From positions 14,576,449 to 14,640,448 of the forward strand of contig NC_058149.1 of the NCBI RefSeq assembly GCF_011075055.1: 64,000 nucleotides of DNA, given 5' to 3'. The notes under the pieces were generated by a model that ran no database searches, had not been told where the DNA came from, and saw only the letters and a program-made list of their open reading frames with translations. Position numbers and translations under genes: made by a program. Source of the stretch: Mangifera indica. Taxonomy: Eukaryota; Streptophyta; Magnoliopsida; Sapindales; Anacardiaceae. This document shows, in pieces, positions 45,592 to 57,126 of this stretch. Position 1 is the stretch's first letter. Every line of letters begins with the position of its first letter.

Positions 45592-47330
45592 CTAAGAGCA
45601 ACCGTTCGGAGCAAAGCCAACCCTGCCGCCGTTGGCGTCGTACACCACCTCTAGAGTTTGTTGCTGTACATTCCCGAAGATCGCTACGTCACTGGCTTCA
45701 CTGTTTCCGGCGAAAGCCAGGCAAACTTGCGACAGAGAAGTACCGTACAAAAGTCCAGTCTCGTCGATGTTCACTAGGACGCCGCCTTTGAAGGAGAAGC
45801 TAATTTCAGGCACGGAAATAGTCGTGTAATTGCTAAAATCGTAACACGTGTCAAGAATAGAGAGAGCCGGTGCGGTTGGATATTTTGACATCTGTTGACG
45901 AAACGCAGTCCGCAAAGCGGAGTAAGCATCAGGTGGGAGGCGCGTGATCACAGTTCCCGAGTCGATAATAGCTCCCGCCGTCGTGAAAACCGATGATTGA
46001 ATAGGCAGTGTTTGGCCGCCGACGGAGATTCCCGTTATGTCAAGGCCGTAAAAAGAAGTCCCTTGAGAGATGGTAGATAACGGCGTAAATTGTACTGATT
46101 TTGAAATGCCACCGCCGTTGCCAAAAGTGAGGTGGCCAGTTGAACTGGAGCTCGACGGAAGGCAATAAGAAAAAAGCTTGTTGAATTTTGACGCTGTTTG
46201 AGAGACTATCGAAATTGGGTCACGGCCAAGACCGAGCAAACCGGCGGCGCCGCTGAATAAACCTTGGTTATTTTCACCGCAGCCGAAGAGGAAGCCTGGA
46301 AAAACGTCTGAAGAAGTTAAACTAATCGTTTCTTTGGCAAAGAATCCGGCGGAGATGGAAGAATCCCCGTATTTGATGCCATAGATGCAGGTTGACGATT
46401 CACAACCGGGCGAATTTCCTGCAACAGTTAAACGTTTTTTTCAACTAAACAAATGAAAAAACTCGTCGGAGCTGGATGACGGTCAAATTATTCATACCTG
46501 TGGCTGAAGAAAGTGAACTGCAGAGCGTTGAAGAGCAAGAAATATTAGAATATGAAGTGGAAAGCCTGGGGTCAAAGATTGGTTCTTTTTGCTTGTAGCA
46601 AGCTTTAACGCAAGGTTCGCACTGTGTCCATGTGAGGTCGCTTCCTGTATCAAAAACGAGAGACAATTCTTTCTTTGGTGTTCCAAGTCCCACTTGAACT
46701 ATATAATTCGCTGAACCCACCACGCTTCCGTCGTTCGCTGGAAGCTCGGCAGCGTCTGGCTGCTTCACGTCACCTGCAATGCCCGAGTTCTTGGCGAATT
46801 TTGAGTGAATTGAGTCGACTCGAGCCTGGTCTTGCTGGAGAATCTCTGAGTGGGATACAGAACTTGATTTCTCATCCCCATTTCTGAAACAGGGACCTCG
46901 CTTGTGAACTACTTCCAAAGACGACTTCCTTCCAGCAGCTGAAATATCAATCAAACAGTTATAACTTTTAGTTGGAATCAGTTTTCTTCAACCAGGAGCT
47001 GACTAACAGTCTTCCGCATATATAAGTGAAAAAAAAAAAAAAAGATTAAACTTTCGTGACGGTGACATGCTACAGGTTACTTGAACATAAAATAAATTTC
47101 ATGGAGGGAAATATAGAGAGTATGAAATGAAAAGTAGAGAGAAAGAGAGCTGAAAATTAAGACAAATATATACCATGGCTGGAAGGTGAGCAGACAGGAG
47201 AAGGTAGAAAAGAGGAGAGGTGAATAGTTACAGAGGTTTCTGATTTAGCTTCAATTGTGTAGACCCAGAAAAGGCAGAGTGAAAGAAGAAGAAATCTGGG
47301 AAAGAATGAGGAAATAGTGAGAGTCGCCAT
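45592..47330 (-). CDS. Aspartyl protease, At5g10770-like, 474 aa
   Basis: Minus strand exons 47330-47174, 46938-46498 and 46418-45592 give 474 residues. The ATG at 47330 is preferred over one at 47363: a TATA box at 47391-47385 would place transcription start near 47355, downstream of the outer ATG, and 47330 has the better context (GCCATGG). Signal peptide (TISSFFPRFLLLSLCLFWVY), propeptide SLEVVHKRGPC and EILQQDQARVDSIHSK, first motif FDTGSDLTWTQC (Asp about 149), second IIDSGTVITRLPPDAYSALR (Asp about 352), C-terminus VGFAPNGCS. The exon layout matches 41687-43316. The coding sequence is visibly richer in GC than its neighbours and has no decay. It is probably the ancestral, conserved member from which the AED1-like remnants to the left derive. 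Confidence 0.95.
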
Positions 47331-47384
47331 GGCTAAGTGGGAGTAAGCTTTCTTCCTTGACATACAGACTTGGGTTTAGCCAGT

Positions 47385-47391
47385 TTTTATA
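47385..47391 (-). promoter_or_regulatory. TATA box of the 474-aa protease gene
   Basis: TATAAAA on the minus strand, 55 bases before the ATG at 47330. Confidence 0.6.
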
Positions 47392-47514
47392 AGCCATTTT
47401 CCAACCCACGTTTGTCTCATTAACTTCTCTTACTCTTTACATAATCAAAATGACATTTTTGCCATTTATAGTTTTAAAGAGTAAAAGGTACCGTTGTCAG
47501 TTTACAAAATATAT

Positions 47515-47660
47515 AACCATGTTTATTTATTTTTAATATATATTTATGTATTATTTTATAATTAAAATTTTTTAATTAAAAATAAAATAATATTCAATCG
47601 TATAATAATACACACTTATTTATATACTCAAAATAGATATATATAATATTACTCTAATAT
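47515..47660. mobile_element. MITE, third member of the 6691-6847 family
   Basis: The right half (TCAATCGTATAATAATACACA through AATATTACTCT) aligns with the right arm of the 6691-6847 element; the left half is its decayed inverse. It sits about 120 bases upstream of the TATA box of the protease gene. Confidence 0.55.
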
Positions 47661-49457
47661 TATTTATATTCTTCAAATATAAAAAAGTTTATTTCTTTTA
47701 CCAACTTAAAAATTAATTATTCATAGTCTTATTTTTAATTCAAAAAAATTAAAACTCTAATAATAGTTAATTCAGAGGATCGAAATAGTGCTTCTATGTG
47801 CAATTCGATCACTATTAGATAGTGTAATTTTATCAAAATACACTTAAAATGGTATAATTTTATGAGAATACATCTATAATAATTTAATTTGGCTGTGCCA
47901 TTCATGTCAAATCACACAATTTTTTAGATCATATGTAATTTGACCTAATTATGTCATCTATTATGCAAATCAAATAATAATCTGTGTGATTAGATCAAAT
48001 CATATCATCCTCCTATCATGTGCGATCTAATTAAATCATACCATTCTAAGTGTCATTCTAACATAGTCACACCATATTAGATATAATCTCATATCACATC
48101 ATCTAAGAAGTAATTCTAAATAAATGGCATAACCTTAAATGCAATTTAATTTATGTTGACGCCGAGGTAGTTCACTAGCATAGCCTATGACTTTTTTATT
48201 TTTTTATAATCATTAATCTTAGAATTAACATAAATCAATGGTAGAAAAAACATTCCATGAAATTTTAAGAGTCAAAGTCATCCAAATTCAATGAACATTA
48301 CTAAGTATGAAGGGTATTTCCGTCCTTTTAACAACTCTAGCATGTGAGTTAATAATTTTGCCTAACAAAACTAAATGATGAGCTGGAAAATATTATCTTT
48401 GAAAAAAAAGGCCAATAAGACAAACCTTGACTGGGAAATGTTGCTCGGCCTTGAAGTTAATCACTTCCATGAACCTTCCTTAACCATTGAGTGGAAAATA
48501 TTCAAATTGACTACAAGGGTAGATGGCGTTTTTATATAATAACATGGATAAAATAAAGAAAATTTTCAAAGCATGCCGCAATTGGGGGGTAAAATTAAGA
48601 CACATGGATTAAAAAAATTATGCTACAATGAAATTGGAGAGGGATTGAAACAAAGTTATATAAAAATGTTATACCTATGGACACATTTGAAACCGCCTAA
48701 TGAAGGCAAGTTTGTATGAGGAGGATTGTGATTTCTGTAAAAGGTGTCACGTTCAACTTGCCTTGTTATTAATTGATAAGTAATCATGCTCCTTGTAAAG
48801 TTCATTTCCCTCTTGAGGTTGGGTTTAAGAATATTTTTTTCTATCTCTGAATCATTTTTCTATCAGAAAATTATCTTAGCATATTATCGTAAAGTTAAAT
48901 TATCTTATTATTCTAATCATTTCACTTTTAAAAAAAAATACTCTTTGTATATTCTGTTTGTAAGATACTTTATTACTTTTATCTCTCTATCACTTTCATC
49001 CAAATCATTGATGATTGAACCTCTCTCAAAGTTATATCCCCTGTTACTGAAATTGCATGCCTTGATGAGGACGCCAATCAATAAACAACAATAATAATAC
49101 ATCCAAATCCAGCTATATGATAATTGATAAGTTGAAGTAAAAACTATTCCTAATGAAAGCACTACTTAACCAACCATCCATGAACAAATTATAATGAAGA
49201 TTCTTCGTCAACTTGTATTATTGATTGACCCCATTGATCCTTTTTCCTCACCAATTATTTATCAGGATCATCAACCTAATTGCTTGGAATTGCCATGGAT
49301 CTTTTTGTACGTAGCCAAGCACAAGATACCAAACCAGACAGTCTCCTACATTGACAAATCATTCGTACTCTCTCCTTACGTATGGATCTTCTTCACTTGG
49401 ACCATGATGATAAATAATCAAACTATTAAATGAAGGTGTGATTTCAGAAGTGAACTA
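47661..49457. other. Intergenic, no gene seen
   Basis: AT-rich with degenerate short repeats (ATCATATNATNTAATTTG-like phrases at about 47890-48110). Short open frames, for example at 48786-49094, lack any domain. Confidence 0.45.
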
Positions 49458-49910
49458 GATCCGACACATAAAAAACTTCATCTGTGAGGTATTGTTTACT
49501 GGTTTTGATGAAACGATACACACAGGTTTTTGTCCTGAAAAGGCACCTCACAAGGGTGACCAAGGACTAATTGAAAAAGAGCCCTCAACTCCTTTACCGT
49601 TATGGGTATTGGCATCAACACAACCTCTCAGGCGAGGGGTTTGGGGAGAGTGTGCAGCCTTGTTCCCGCTGACAACATCATTATTGATGTGGCCTAGATC
49701 CGACACATGATAAACTAGGTTTGTGAGATATTGTCCACCAAATTTAGTGTAACGAGCTACACGGAGTTTTATCCTAAACAGACGTCTCAAGGTGAAGAGG
49801 GTGGCCAAGGCCCTGAAATCCTTATTGATGCGGGATTGGCATCAAGTTTGAACCTCCTCATAGACACCTACATAAGAAAAGATTGTTGCTTCTTGATTAG
49901 TTTTAGAAGA
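49458..49910. repeat. Two diverged direct repeats, possible TRIM or LTR remnant
   Basis: The phrase AGATCCGACACAT occurs at about 49458 and 49688. Each is followed by similar order: GTGAGGTATTGT or GTGAGATATTGT, then a TTTT(G/A)TCCTGAA or TTTTATCCTAAA phrase, then AAGGCACCTCACAAGG or AGACGTCTCAAGG, then GGTGACCAAGG or GGTGGCCAAGG. The roughly 230-bp direct repeats with no coding space between them resemble a terminal-repeat-in-miniature element, but ends and target duplication could not be fixed. Confidence 0.45.
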
Positions 49911-51601
49911 TTGTAGAATTGTATAAAGACTTTTACGTGTAATTAATATTATTATATAATTTGAGTGGAATCTGAAATTGGGATTGAATCGAATGTAGAT
50001 AGGAATCTGAATGTATTGGTTGTAGGCCAGGCAGGCAGTTGCTTGAATGGGTGGTGGAAGAAAGCTGTAATCTTATTCTTTTCTCATTGTAAGAGAGTTA
50101 TTGATTGGACCCTTTTGTTTATTTCGTGAGAAAATTATTATACATTTTTTTGTCACGTTTTCTTTTATAATTTCACACTAGTGTGACCAAAATAGAAGAA
50201 ACAAAAAGTTTTTGGGTTTTCAATTTTTTTTTAATCAAAAACTCTTATTTGAGAGTTCAGATTCAATGATTGATTATTAATTATTGTACTAAATAAATTA
50301 AAAATTTAATCTTAATATATTACCAATAAATTTCAAATTTGTGCTTTATTTATTGTTTAAGCTTTCTTTTTTATTGTTCAAATTATTTTTTACACATATT
50401 TCTGTTTTGTTTAGTTTCGAAGTTAGGGAAAGGGGAGAAGAAAGAGGAAGCAACAAGACTGTGGGTATGATTGATGGCAACTTGCTTCATTTCGTAACCA
50501 ATTAATAATCATGATTTGGGACAGATTAACAGTTAATGATGATGATGATGATGATGATGATGAAGAAGAAGAAGAAGAAGAAGTAAACAAGATGTCAAGG
50601 TCCAAATTGTCAGTATATAAATCAACAATAAATTTGAGTATACAGAGATGAAGTTGGCGGCGATTGAAGAAGAGTCTGGATGATTGACTAGTGAGACTTA
50701 TAAGGGAAAATAATTACATAAAGTAATCTTGTAGTGGCGTGAGTGGAGAAGTGACAGAGAAATGTTTCCATAATGGCAGCTTGCAATTACAGTTTATTTG
50801 TGATTGCTTGTCTTGTGCCCTTTATACAATAACCAATAGCCTTAAATAAATTGAAACATGTACCTTCTTTGTAAAGGGATCTTCAAAACTTATCCCATGG
50901 AGTAGAAATAAAATTTTGAGAATCACTGAGAAACAATAAAACCAAGAAACCTAAAAATAAAATTTTAAAGATTTTTTTGATATTTTCTAATAATTTTCAA
51001 AATCAAAACGGATAAGCATTGTCCCTTTGTTGATTTTGCACCTCATCAAAACAAATCACTTCGTACACCCCTCCCTGGCCCCTTTCTTCCTCCACTAGCA
51101 TTTAAATAAGTTGCCCATCAAACCGAAAGCAACCACACCAAGACAGTTGTATAAATGCAAGTGAGGAATGTTTATCACCACAATTCTTCAAAACATTTCC
51201 GCACCTTATCCCATTAGAAGATTGTATTGGTTTTTATTGTTGCAGCGTGGGCAAGCAACGAACAAACAAGATATTGTCTCCCAAAATATTCCAGCGCCTG
51301 TGAATTGCAGGTCCACCAAAATTTGTTTTTGAGTAGAAGGCTGACAGAAATCACTACTTTGATATCCATTTATACCTTCAGTTGCAACCAAAAATTACAA
51401 AACCAGACAACAAAATTGATTGGCATCTAAATGCATTATAATAATAAGTTAAGTGCTACTAGTCACAACTTAACAAAAGAAACAGGGAGAAAGATAGTAA
51501 ACACTAAATACTAGCTTCTCAAAAGCTCCACTTCAGTTGTTTGTCTACACGATATCTGTGGATCCGGCTCCAAAGCTTTATAGAAATACCACTTTAGATA
51601 C
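49911..51601. other. Intergenic and eIF3b 3' flank
   Basis: No gene recognised apart from a trinucleotide repeat at 50536-50583. The last few hundred bases are probably eIF3b 3' UTR. Confidence 0.5.
50536..50583. repeat. (ATG)n(AAG)n trinucleotide microsatellite
   Basis: About nine GAT units followed by about seven GAA units. Confidence 0.95.
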
Positions 51602-54600
51602 TCACTCGTCAAAAGAAACGACCTCCTCTGAAACATCCACCACCTCCTCAACTTCAATTTCTTTTGCCTCATATTCCTCTTCTTCATCACTGGCTTCTCC
51701 ATCCCTCAGCCTGTGTCTTTCCAATTTCTCTTCCTCGTGTAAACGTTTCCACTTGTTGATCCACTTCTCCCATTCATCCTTCAATGCCCTCCGCTTCTCA
51801 CGCTCCTGCTCACTCAATTGCAATGACACATCCTGGTCCTCTGCCTCATACTTCTTGCTATATTTCTTCAAATTCTTTGCAATTTCTTCTTCTTTCTCAG
51901 GACTCAAGAATGATGACGGTCTTGGTCGCCACAAGAACTGTTACAGTCAAAGATAAGTACAAAATAATCAGATCACAACAATAAACATCCAGAAGTAACA
52001 CTGGCCAACATGTAAACAACTTTTATCACAGCCATTTGCCACAGTGAAACATAACTAAAGAAAAAGGGTTCCATGAGATGGATTAATTATGCACAATTGT
52101 TACACTAATGATCAGTAACACCTTTCGATAAAATATAAAAATATGTCTGGGAGTGCTCTCCAACTGAGAAACCATGAAAATCATTTCTTCCAAGTATTGC
52201 ATAATATCAAATAGACAACTGGTTCATAGATTTATAGCAGCCTTTGATAAAAAGAGTAATAATGACACATCTTACCTGGTAAAAGTGATCCTTCAGAATC
52301 CTATAAAGTAGCTTGCCATTGAAGGACCATATATTGAAACCATTTTCCATCTCATGTACTGAAGTCACAGCAGTTGCAACATACCTATAAAAATGCGAAC
52401 AGAAAATACAATCACGATTAAATTACAAGAAATATCAGGAGAAAAACAAAAACAATAGACAAAAAGAGGTGCCTTTAAGCTATTTGGAATGAAAGCACAT
52501 TTTTCCAAAGACAAATTAGAACAAATACCCAGCTAAATTCAGTAAATATGAAGCCATGGAACAGTTAACCTCATCATTTTTATTTTTGTATCATTATAAA
52601 TTACCTTCCAGTAGGATCCCATTCTATATCTGTGGCCATAAAATGTTCAGCTGTTGCCATTGTTTCAAGCTCATCAACATTGTAAAATTCCAATTGACCA
52701 TTGAAACCTTTGAGTCCAGCCAGAACTATGAAACGGCCAGATGGAGACCAGAAAAGAGCATTTGCCTGTTTGCCCTTGAGAGTAGTTAGCTTTGATACCC
52801 GGCTAGTATTGTTTGCAGTTTTCATGGTGTAAAAACTAATATCAGGCCTTGGACTATCACCGTGAATAACTGCGAACCTGTGGCCCTTTGGCTCCCAAGC
52901 AAAGGCAATGATCTTGTCATTCTTATTATCAAGCTCCAAAACCTCAATGGGTATGTCTCTTTCTTTAATTCGGAACAACTCAAAGCCAGTGTATGTGCTC
53001 TTTTTGGTTTTTGTATAGCGATCAACCTTGACAGCAAGATAGTCTCCATTGCTTTGCCAGTACATCTTACAGTCACTGACACTGAAAAGGTTCTTCTGCC
53101 TCAACTCATCTTTACTGGGGATTTGGACAAGACTCACCTAGGAAATAGATGACAGATAGACATAAGAACTAATCATATGAAAATATAAATGCAACTCAAT
53201 ATGTAAATAAGTACTCACCCTAGCAGGCTGGTTTCCACCACCAAGCTCAGGAACAAACAGGGCAAGAATAGGGTCAGTTGGGGACCAGCTGAAGTCCATA
53301 ACACTTTCAACCTTCAAGGATTTCTTGTCAATAAGGGTGAAGGTCTCAGTTTCATAGACAGATATCGCATTTTTCCCAAGTTTGGCAAAATACTTATCTT
53401 TCCCACCACCCCATCTGGAAAATTTATATATTAATCCATCAGTAATGGACAAGATTTTACCTAGAATACAAAAATAAAGCTCTTCAAAGATCCAAGTAGA
53501 TTGATTAGAAAGAAAATCACCTAAAAACAGGCCAAGACACTCCAGCAACACCTCCTGTTCCTCCAACTGCATACTCATCGGCGCTTCCTTTAAAATCTCT
53601 CATCACTTTCCCAGTTCTCACATCAAAGATGTTTAAAACAATCCTCTAAAAATAAAATTCAATCCACATGAGGATCCACTCAGAGGTAACAATCAGCAAC
53701 GATGAGAAGTGGAAAAAGTAGAGTAAAAACATCTCACATTAGCATCACGAGGATTACTCGGTTCATGGCTGCTGTAGGTAACCAAATATTTCTCACCCGG
53801 GGAAAAATCAATCAGTTTAACCTGCAATTGTGCCAGTAAGACTTCATAGAAGAAGAGCCAGCGATAAGGCTTGATACAGTATGAAACAAGAATCAAATTT
53901 CACCTGAGGATGAGCATAACGCATTAAGCGGTTGAAAGTAGCTGCACCTCCCCAAACAGCAGCACCCTGCCTGTGAACTGTGGCAAGGTAAGTTCCTAGG
54001 GGGGACCATTGCACAAAACTTTCTGTCCAGTACTGTGAAGGAAATAGACTATAGTCATTCATCAAACCATATTATTTAAATAAAATGAAATAGGAAACTG
54101 TGAGTTAACTTATGTTGTAGAGAAACAATGCTTTTCAAAACAAAAACAAAAAAAAAAAAAGGATGCAACTATAGATAATAAATGCAGTGTCACTTGAGAA
54201 AGTAAGGCAAATGAGAGTTCACTTACAGTGCGCTTGTAAACAGGCTCAGGCTTCAAGTGCCTCGCATCATTCCATAAAACCTCTGTATCAGTGCCAGCAC
54301 GAATCACAAACTGATCTCGGGCTTTTTCATCAGTGAGCCACTGTTGGAGATTCTCCTGAAATGATAATCAAGCAAATAACATCAGTTCACACAGAAGAAA
54401 AAAAATTAAATATATCAATTAATCACTTAGTAAAATAATTACCCCTGGTGTATATGGATTAAATTCTGGTGGGGCCCACTCATTTGGAACTTTCATAAAC
54501 TTATCAAAGTCATCAAACATATTCACAGAAAAAATATGTGCCTTGTCCAACTTGTACCCATTGGTTTTCTCCTTGGCAAGCTCAGCTTCCTAGATCAGTA

Positions 54601-55493
54601 ACCAAAGTCAAATAAGAGTTTCATGCACCAACATCTACAGCTTAAAACTCTGAGAAAATAGCAATTTCCATAAAAAATTTTAAATTACAATTCAATATAA
54701 ATACCTGTGGGGTATTATACTCAATGAAGCAGTAACCTAAAGTCTTCCGGGTTTCAGAATCAACGGGCATCCATAATCCATCATCCTTAATAACACCAAT
54801 CTGACTATAGATCTTGCGAACAACACCCTCAAGCTTCTCAAACTTTTCTGGAGGAACAACGGGTAGATTATCAACAACAATAATATTACCGAACCCAGAA
54901 TCAAGTTCCTGCTGATCATCTTCGTATACATCGTCATCATCACTACTCAAAAGGATACAACAGACCAATATTAAATCAGACACAAAAAAGCTAGTGAAAG
55001 GAAACAGTAAAGTTAACAGACAGAAATTAGCAATAAAAACACAGAAAAAATAGATAAAACTAGCGGCATTATAGTCAAGTGTTAAAGTTTAGCAAAAGAC
55101 CACACATAAGTCGTAGGGTAAAAACATTTGGCCCATCTGTTCAATATTAGCTTAGAACCACATGCGTGATTTACCTAAAACCCTAACTTTCTTAGCTTTA
55201 GTTTTCACAGCGTTCAAATTAACTAAACAATAACGAGAAGTTGAACTCCAAGAAGCCAGGCAATCACAAAATAACACTCGAACACAGTAGCATAAAAATG
55301 AGGAATTAAATTTTTATATAAATTTCGTAACCGTCCCTAAGTAACGAAACCAAAAGAGAGGAATTTCATACGTAATAATGCCACAATTTTCTCCAGGTGG
55401 GAGATGAATAGAATCGAGATCAAGTTGAGCGAGATCGATGCCGAGACGAGAAGCCGTCTCCTCCGCCTGGTTCATAATCATAACGTCCCCCAT
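51602..55493 (-). CDS. EIF3B: Translation initiation factor eIF3 subunit b, 716 aa
   Basis: Scaffold subunit of the cytosolic eIF3 complex, which helps load the 40S ribosome. Eleven minus-strand exons with GT-AG borders: 55493-55372, 54945-54705, 54589-54443, 54355-54227, 54032-53904, 53821-53738, 53645-53521, 53414-53219, 53137-52605, 52384-52276, 51937-51602. They sum to 717 codons without a break, close to the length of Arabidopsis eIF3b. The N-terminal RRM spans about residues 60-140 (IIVVDNLPVV as RNP2-like, GYCFIEYNT as RNP1-like). A beta-propeller follows (YWTESFVQWSPLGTYLA, FSWSPTDPILALF, IAFAWEPKGHRFAV, TDIEWDPTGRYVA). The C-terminus is helical and acidic (KYSKKYEAEDQDVS). The start ATG at 55493 (MGDVMIMNQAEE) is the first in frame. 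A telo-box lies in the leader. Confidence 0.97.
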
Positions 55494-55616
55494 GATTGCT
55501 ATTGGTTTAAGTTTCAGCCAGGAATTCTGTCGAATCCCAGCTGCAGTGCTCTATCGATCGACGCTAAGAGATTGCGGCCCTTTGCTCAGAGTGAGAGAGA
55601 AGAGAAAGTTGCTAGG

Positions 55617-55625
55617 CTAGGGTTT
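55617..55625 (-). promoter_or_regulatory. Telo-box in the eIF3b leader/promoter
   Basis: AAACCCTAG on the minus strand, about 125 bases before the ATG. Telo-boxes are established promoter elements of plant translation-related genes. Confidence 0.6.
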
Positions 55626-55626
55626 T

Positions 55627-56249
55627 CGGCTCAGGCGGTGTATCTATCAAATACAAACTAGAAATGGGCCGGGTTGGATAAGGCCCAATTAATTGTTAAT
55701 TCTTCTTGCTTAGAAGGTGGCCCAATTAATTTATTTCAACCTGTTTAATCTGTCAGAATAAAATTATTTTATTACAAGTGCTTATTTTATCTATTGCTTG
55801 CTCATAAAAGATTTTAAATAAAGAAATTATAACTTAATTAATTAACACATATATAATAAAACGTCATTAAGTACCTATATGCAATGCAAAGCAAAGCATA
55901 TATAAGTTACACACCATACATACATGATAAGTCCAAACAAGCAGTATTGAGAACACAACAAAAAACTCATATTAATTTGCTAATATCTCATCTCATCTCC
56001 TCTCCTCCTCTTTGATTACAATACAATGATTGAATTGTTATTACTAATATAAGAATATAATGTGTTTATAGATAGAATTTTTATCTTTTAAGCTCAAACC
56101 GATGATTATAAGTTTGGTGGTGTTACTGCCATGCCATCCCCCGCCTACTAATCAAGGAATGAGGTCCCACAACCTCACACTTTGACATAGCAATTAACCC
56201 ATCGCACTTTGTGGTTGTCAATTCCATCAAACAATTCCTGCTGCAGGGT
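55627..56249. other. Intergenic, no gene seen
   Basis: AT-rich stretch between eIF3b and its partial duplicate. Confidence 0.5.
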
Positions 56250-56880
56250 ACTATACTCAATGAAGCACTAGTGTTCTGGGTCTCAGAGTCAACAGGCATC
56301 CACAGATTCTCCTCCTTAATATCACTACACATCTTGAGAATAACACCCTCAAGCTCCTCCATCCAACTTTTCTGCAGGAACAACAGGTAGCTTATCAACA
56401 ACAATGACATTATCAAGTTCCCGATCATCATCTTCACATACATCGTCATCATCACCACTCAAAAGAATAATTGAATCACACATAAATCACCTAAGAAAGA
56501 AAGGGAAATTTTTAACATTAAAACAGAGGAAACAAAAATAGAAAAGACTTTGAAAGTTTCATCATTATACTCAGACATTTTACAGCTTGGTAAGGACACA
56601 GTCAATGTCAAACTCAGAAGCATGCAACCAAAACCAAACAAAGGCAAGGCCATATAGTAGAGACTCGTGTATTATTGTACCTAATGGTGCCACAAATTTT
56701 GCTGGGGGGAAGTTGCATAGAATCGATATCAAGTTCAGAGAGATCAATGCTGATAAGAGAAGCTGTTGCCTCAACCTCAACCTCAACCTTGTTCAATGAC
56801 GATTGTCATAATGTCCCTCATGATTACATTGGCTTTAGTTTCAGCCTGGAATTCTGTCAAAATGAAAGCTGTGGTGTTCT
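56250..56880 (-). pseudogene. Truncated duplicate of eIF3b exons 1-2
   Basis: Bases about 56690-56800 (minus) read LISIDLSELDIDSMQLPP, like exon 1 of the real gene (LGIDLAQLDLDSIHLPP). Bases about 56456-56255 match exon 2: the DDDVYEDDQ-type acid run, then IVVDKLPVV-like, then ENLWMPVDSET. The reading frame is broken: a stop soon after the ATG equivalent (EQG then TGA), frameshifts, and a small deletion in the RRM. The intron and the upstream flank are duplicated too (CATGATTACATTGGCTTTAG against CATGATTGCTATTGGTTTAAG), so this is a DNA duplication and not a retrocopy. Homology stops at the end of exon 2. Confidence 0.88.
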
Positions 56881-57126
56881 GTTCAAAGAAAAACAGGTTA
56901 AAAAAGACATAAAATATATGATCGAGTGCACTTAGTAATACAGTAGTTTATTTACTAGAACTGGGTCCAATTTTAATCCTACGAGGACATCTAAGCTCAG
57001 ATACACAGCAGCCTAATGAAATAAGTTAACAATACCTACACAGATGAAAAAATGAATCACATTATAGTAATAGAAAATCTCAATTAGAAATATATATTTG
57101 CACTGGTTTGATGCTATTTCCTCTCT

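Noticed and set aside
45384..45791. 135-codon open frame on the + strand
   Set aside because: It overlaps the last exon of the minus-strand protease antisense and shows no domain of its own.
47157..47363. ATG at 47363 as the start of the 474-aa protease
   Set aside because: It lies too close to the TATA box at 47385-47391 and adds a charged stretch before the signal peptide; the ATG at 47330 has better context.
51537..51956. 139-codon serine-rich frame on the + strand
   Set aside because: Antisense of the acidic eIF3b C-terminal exon.
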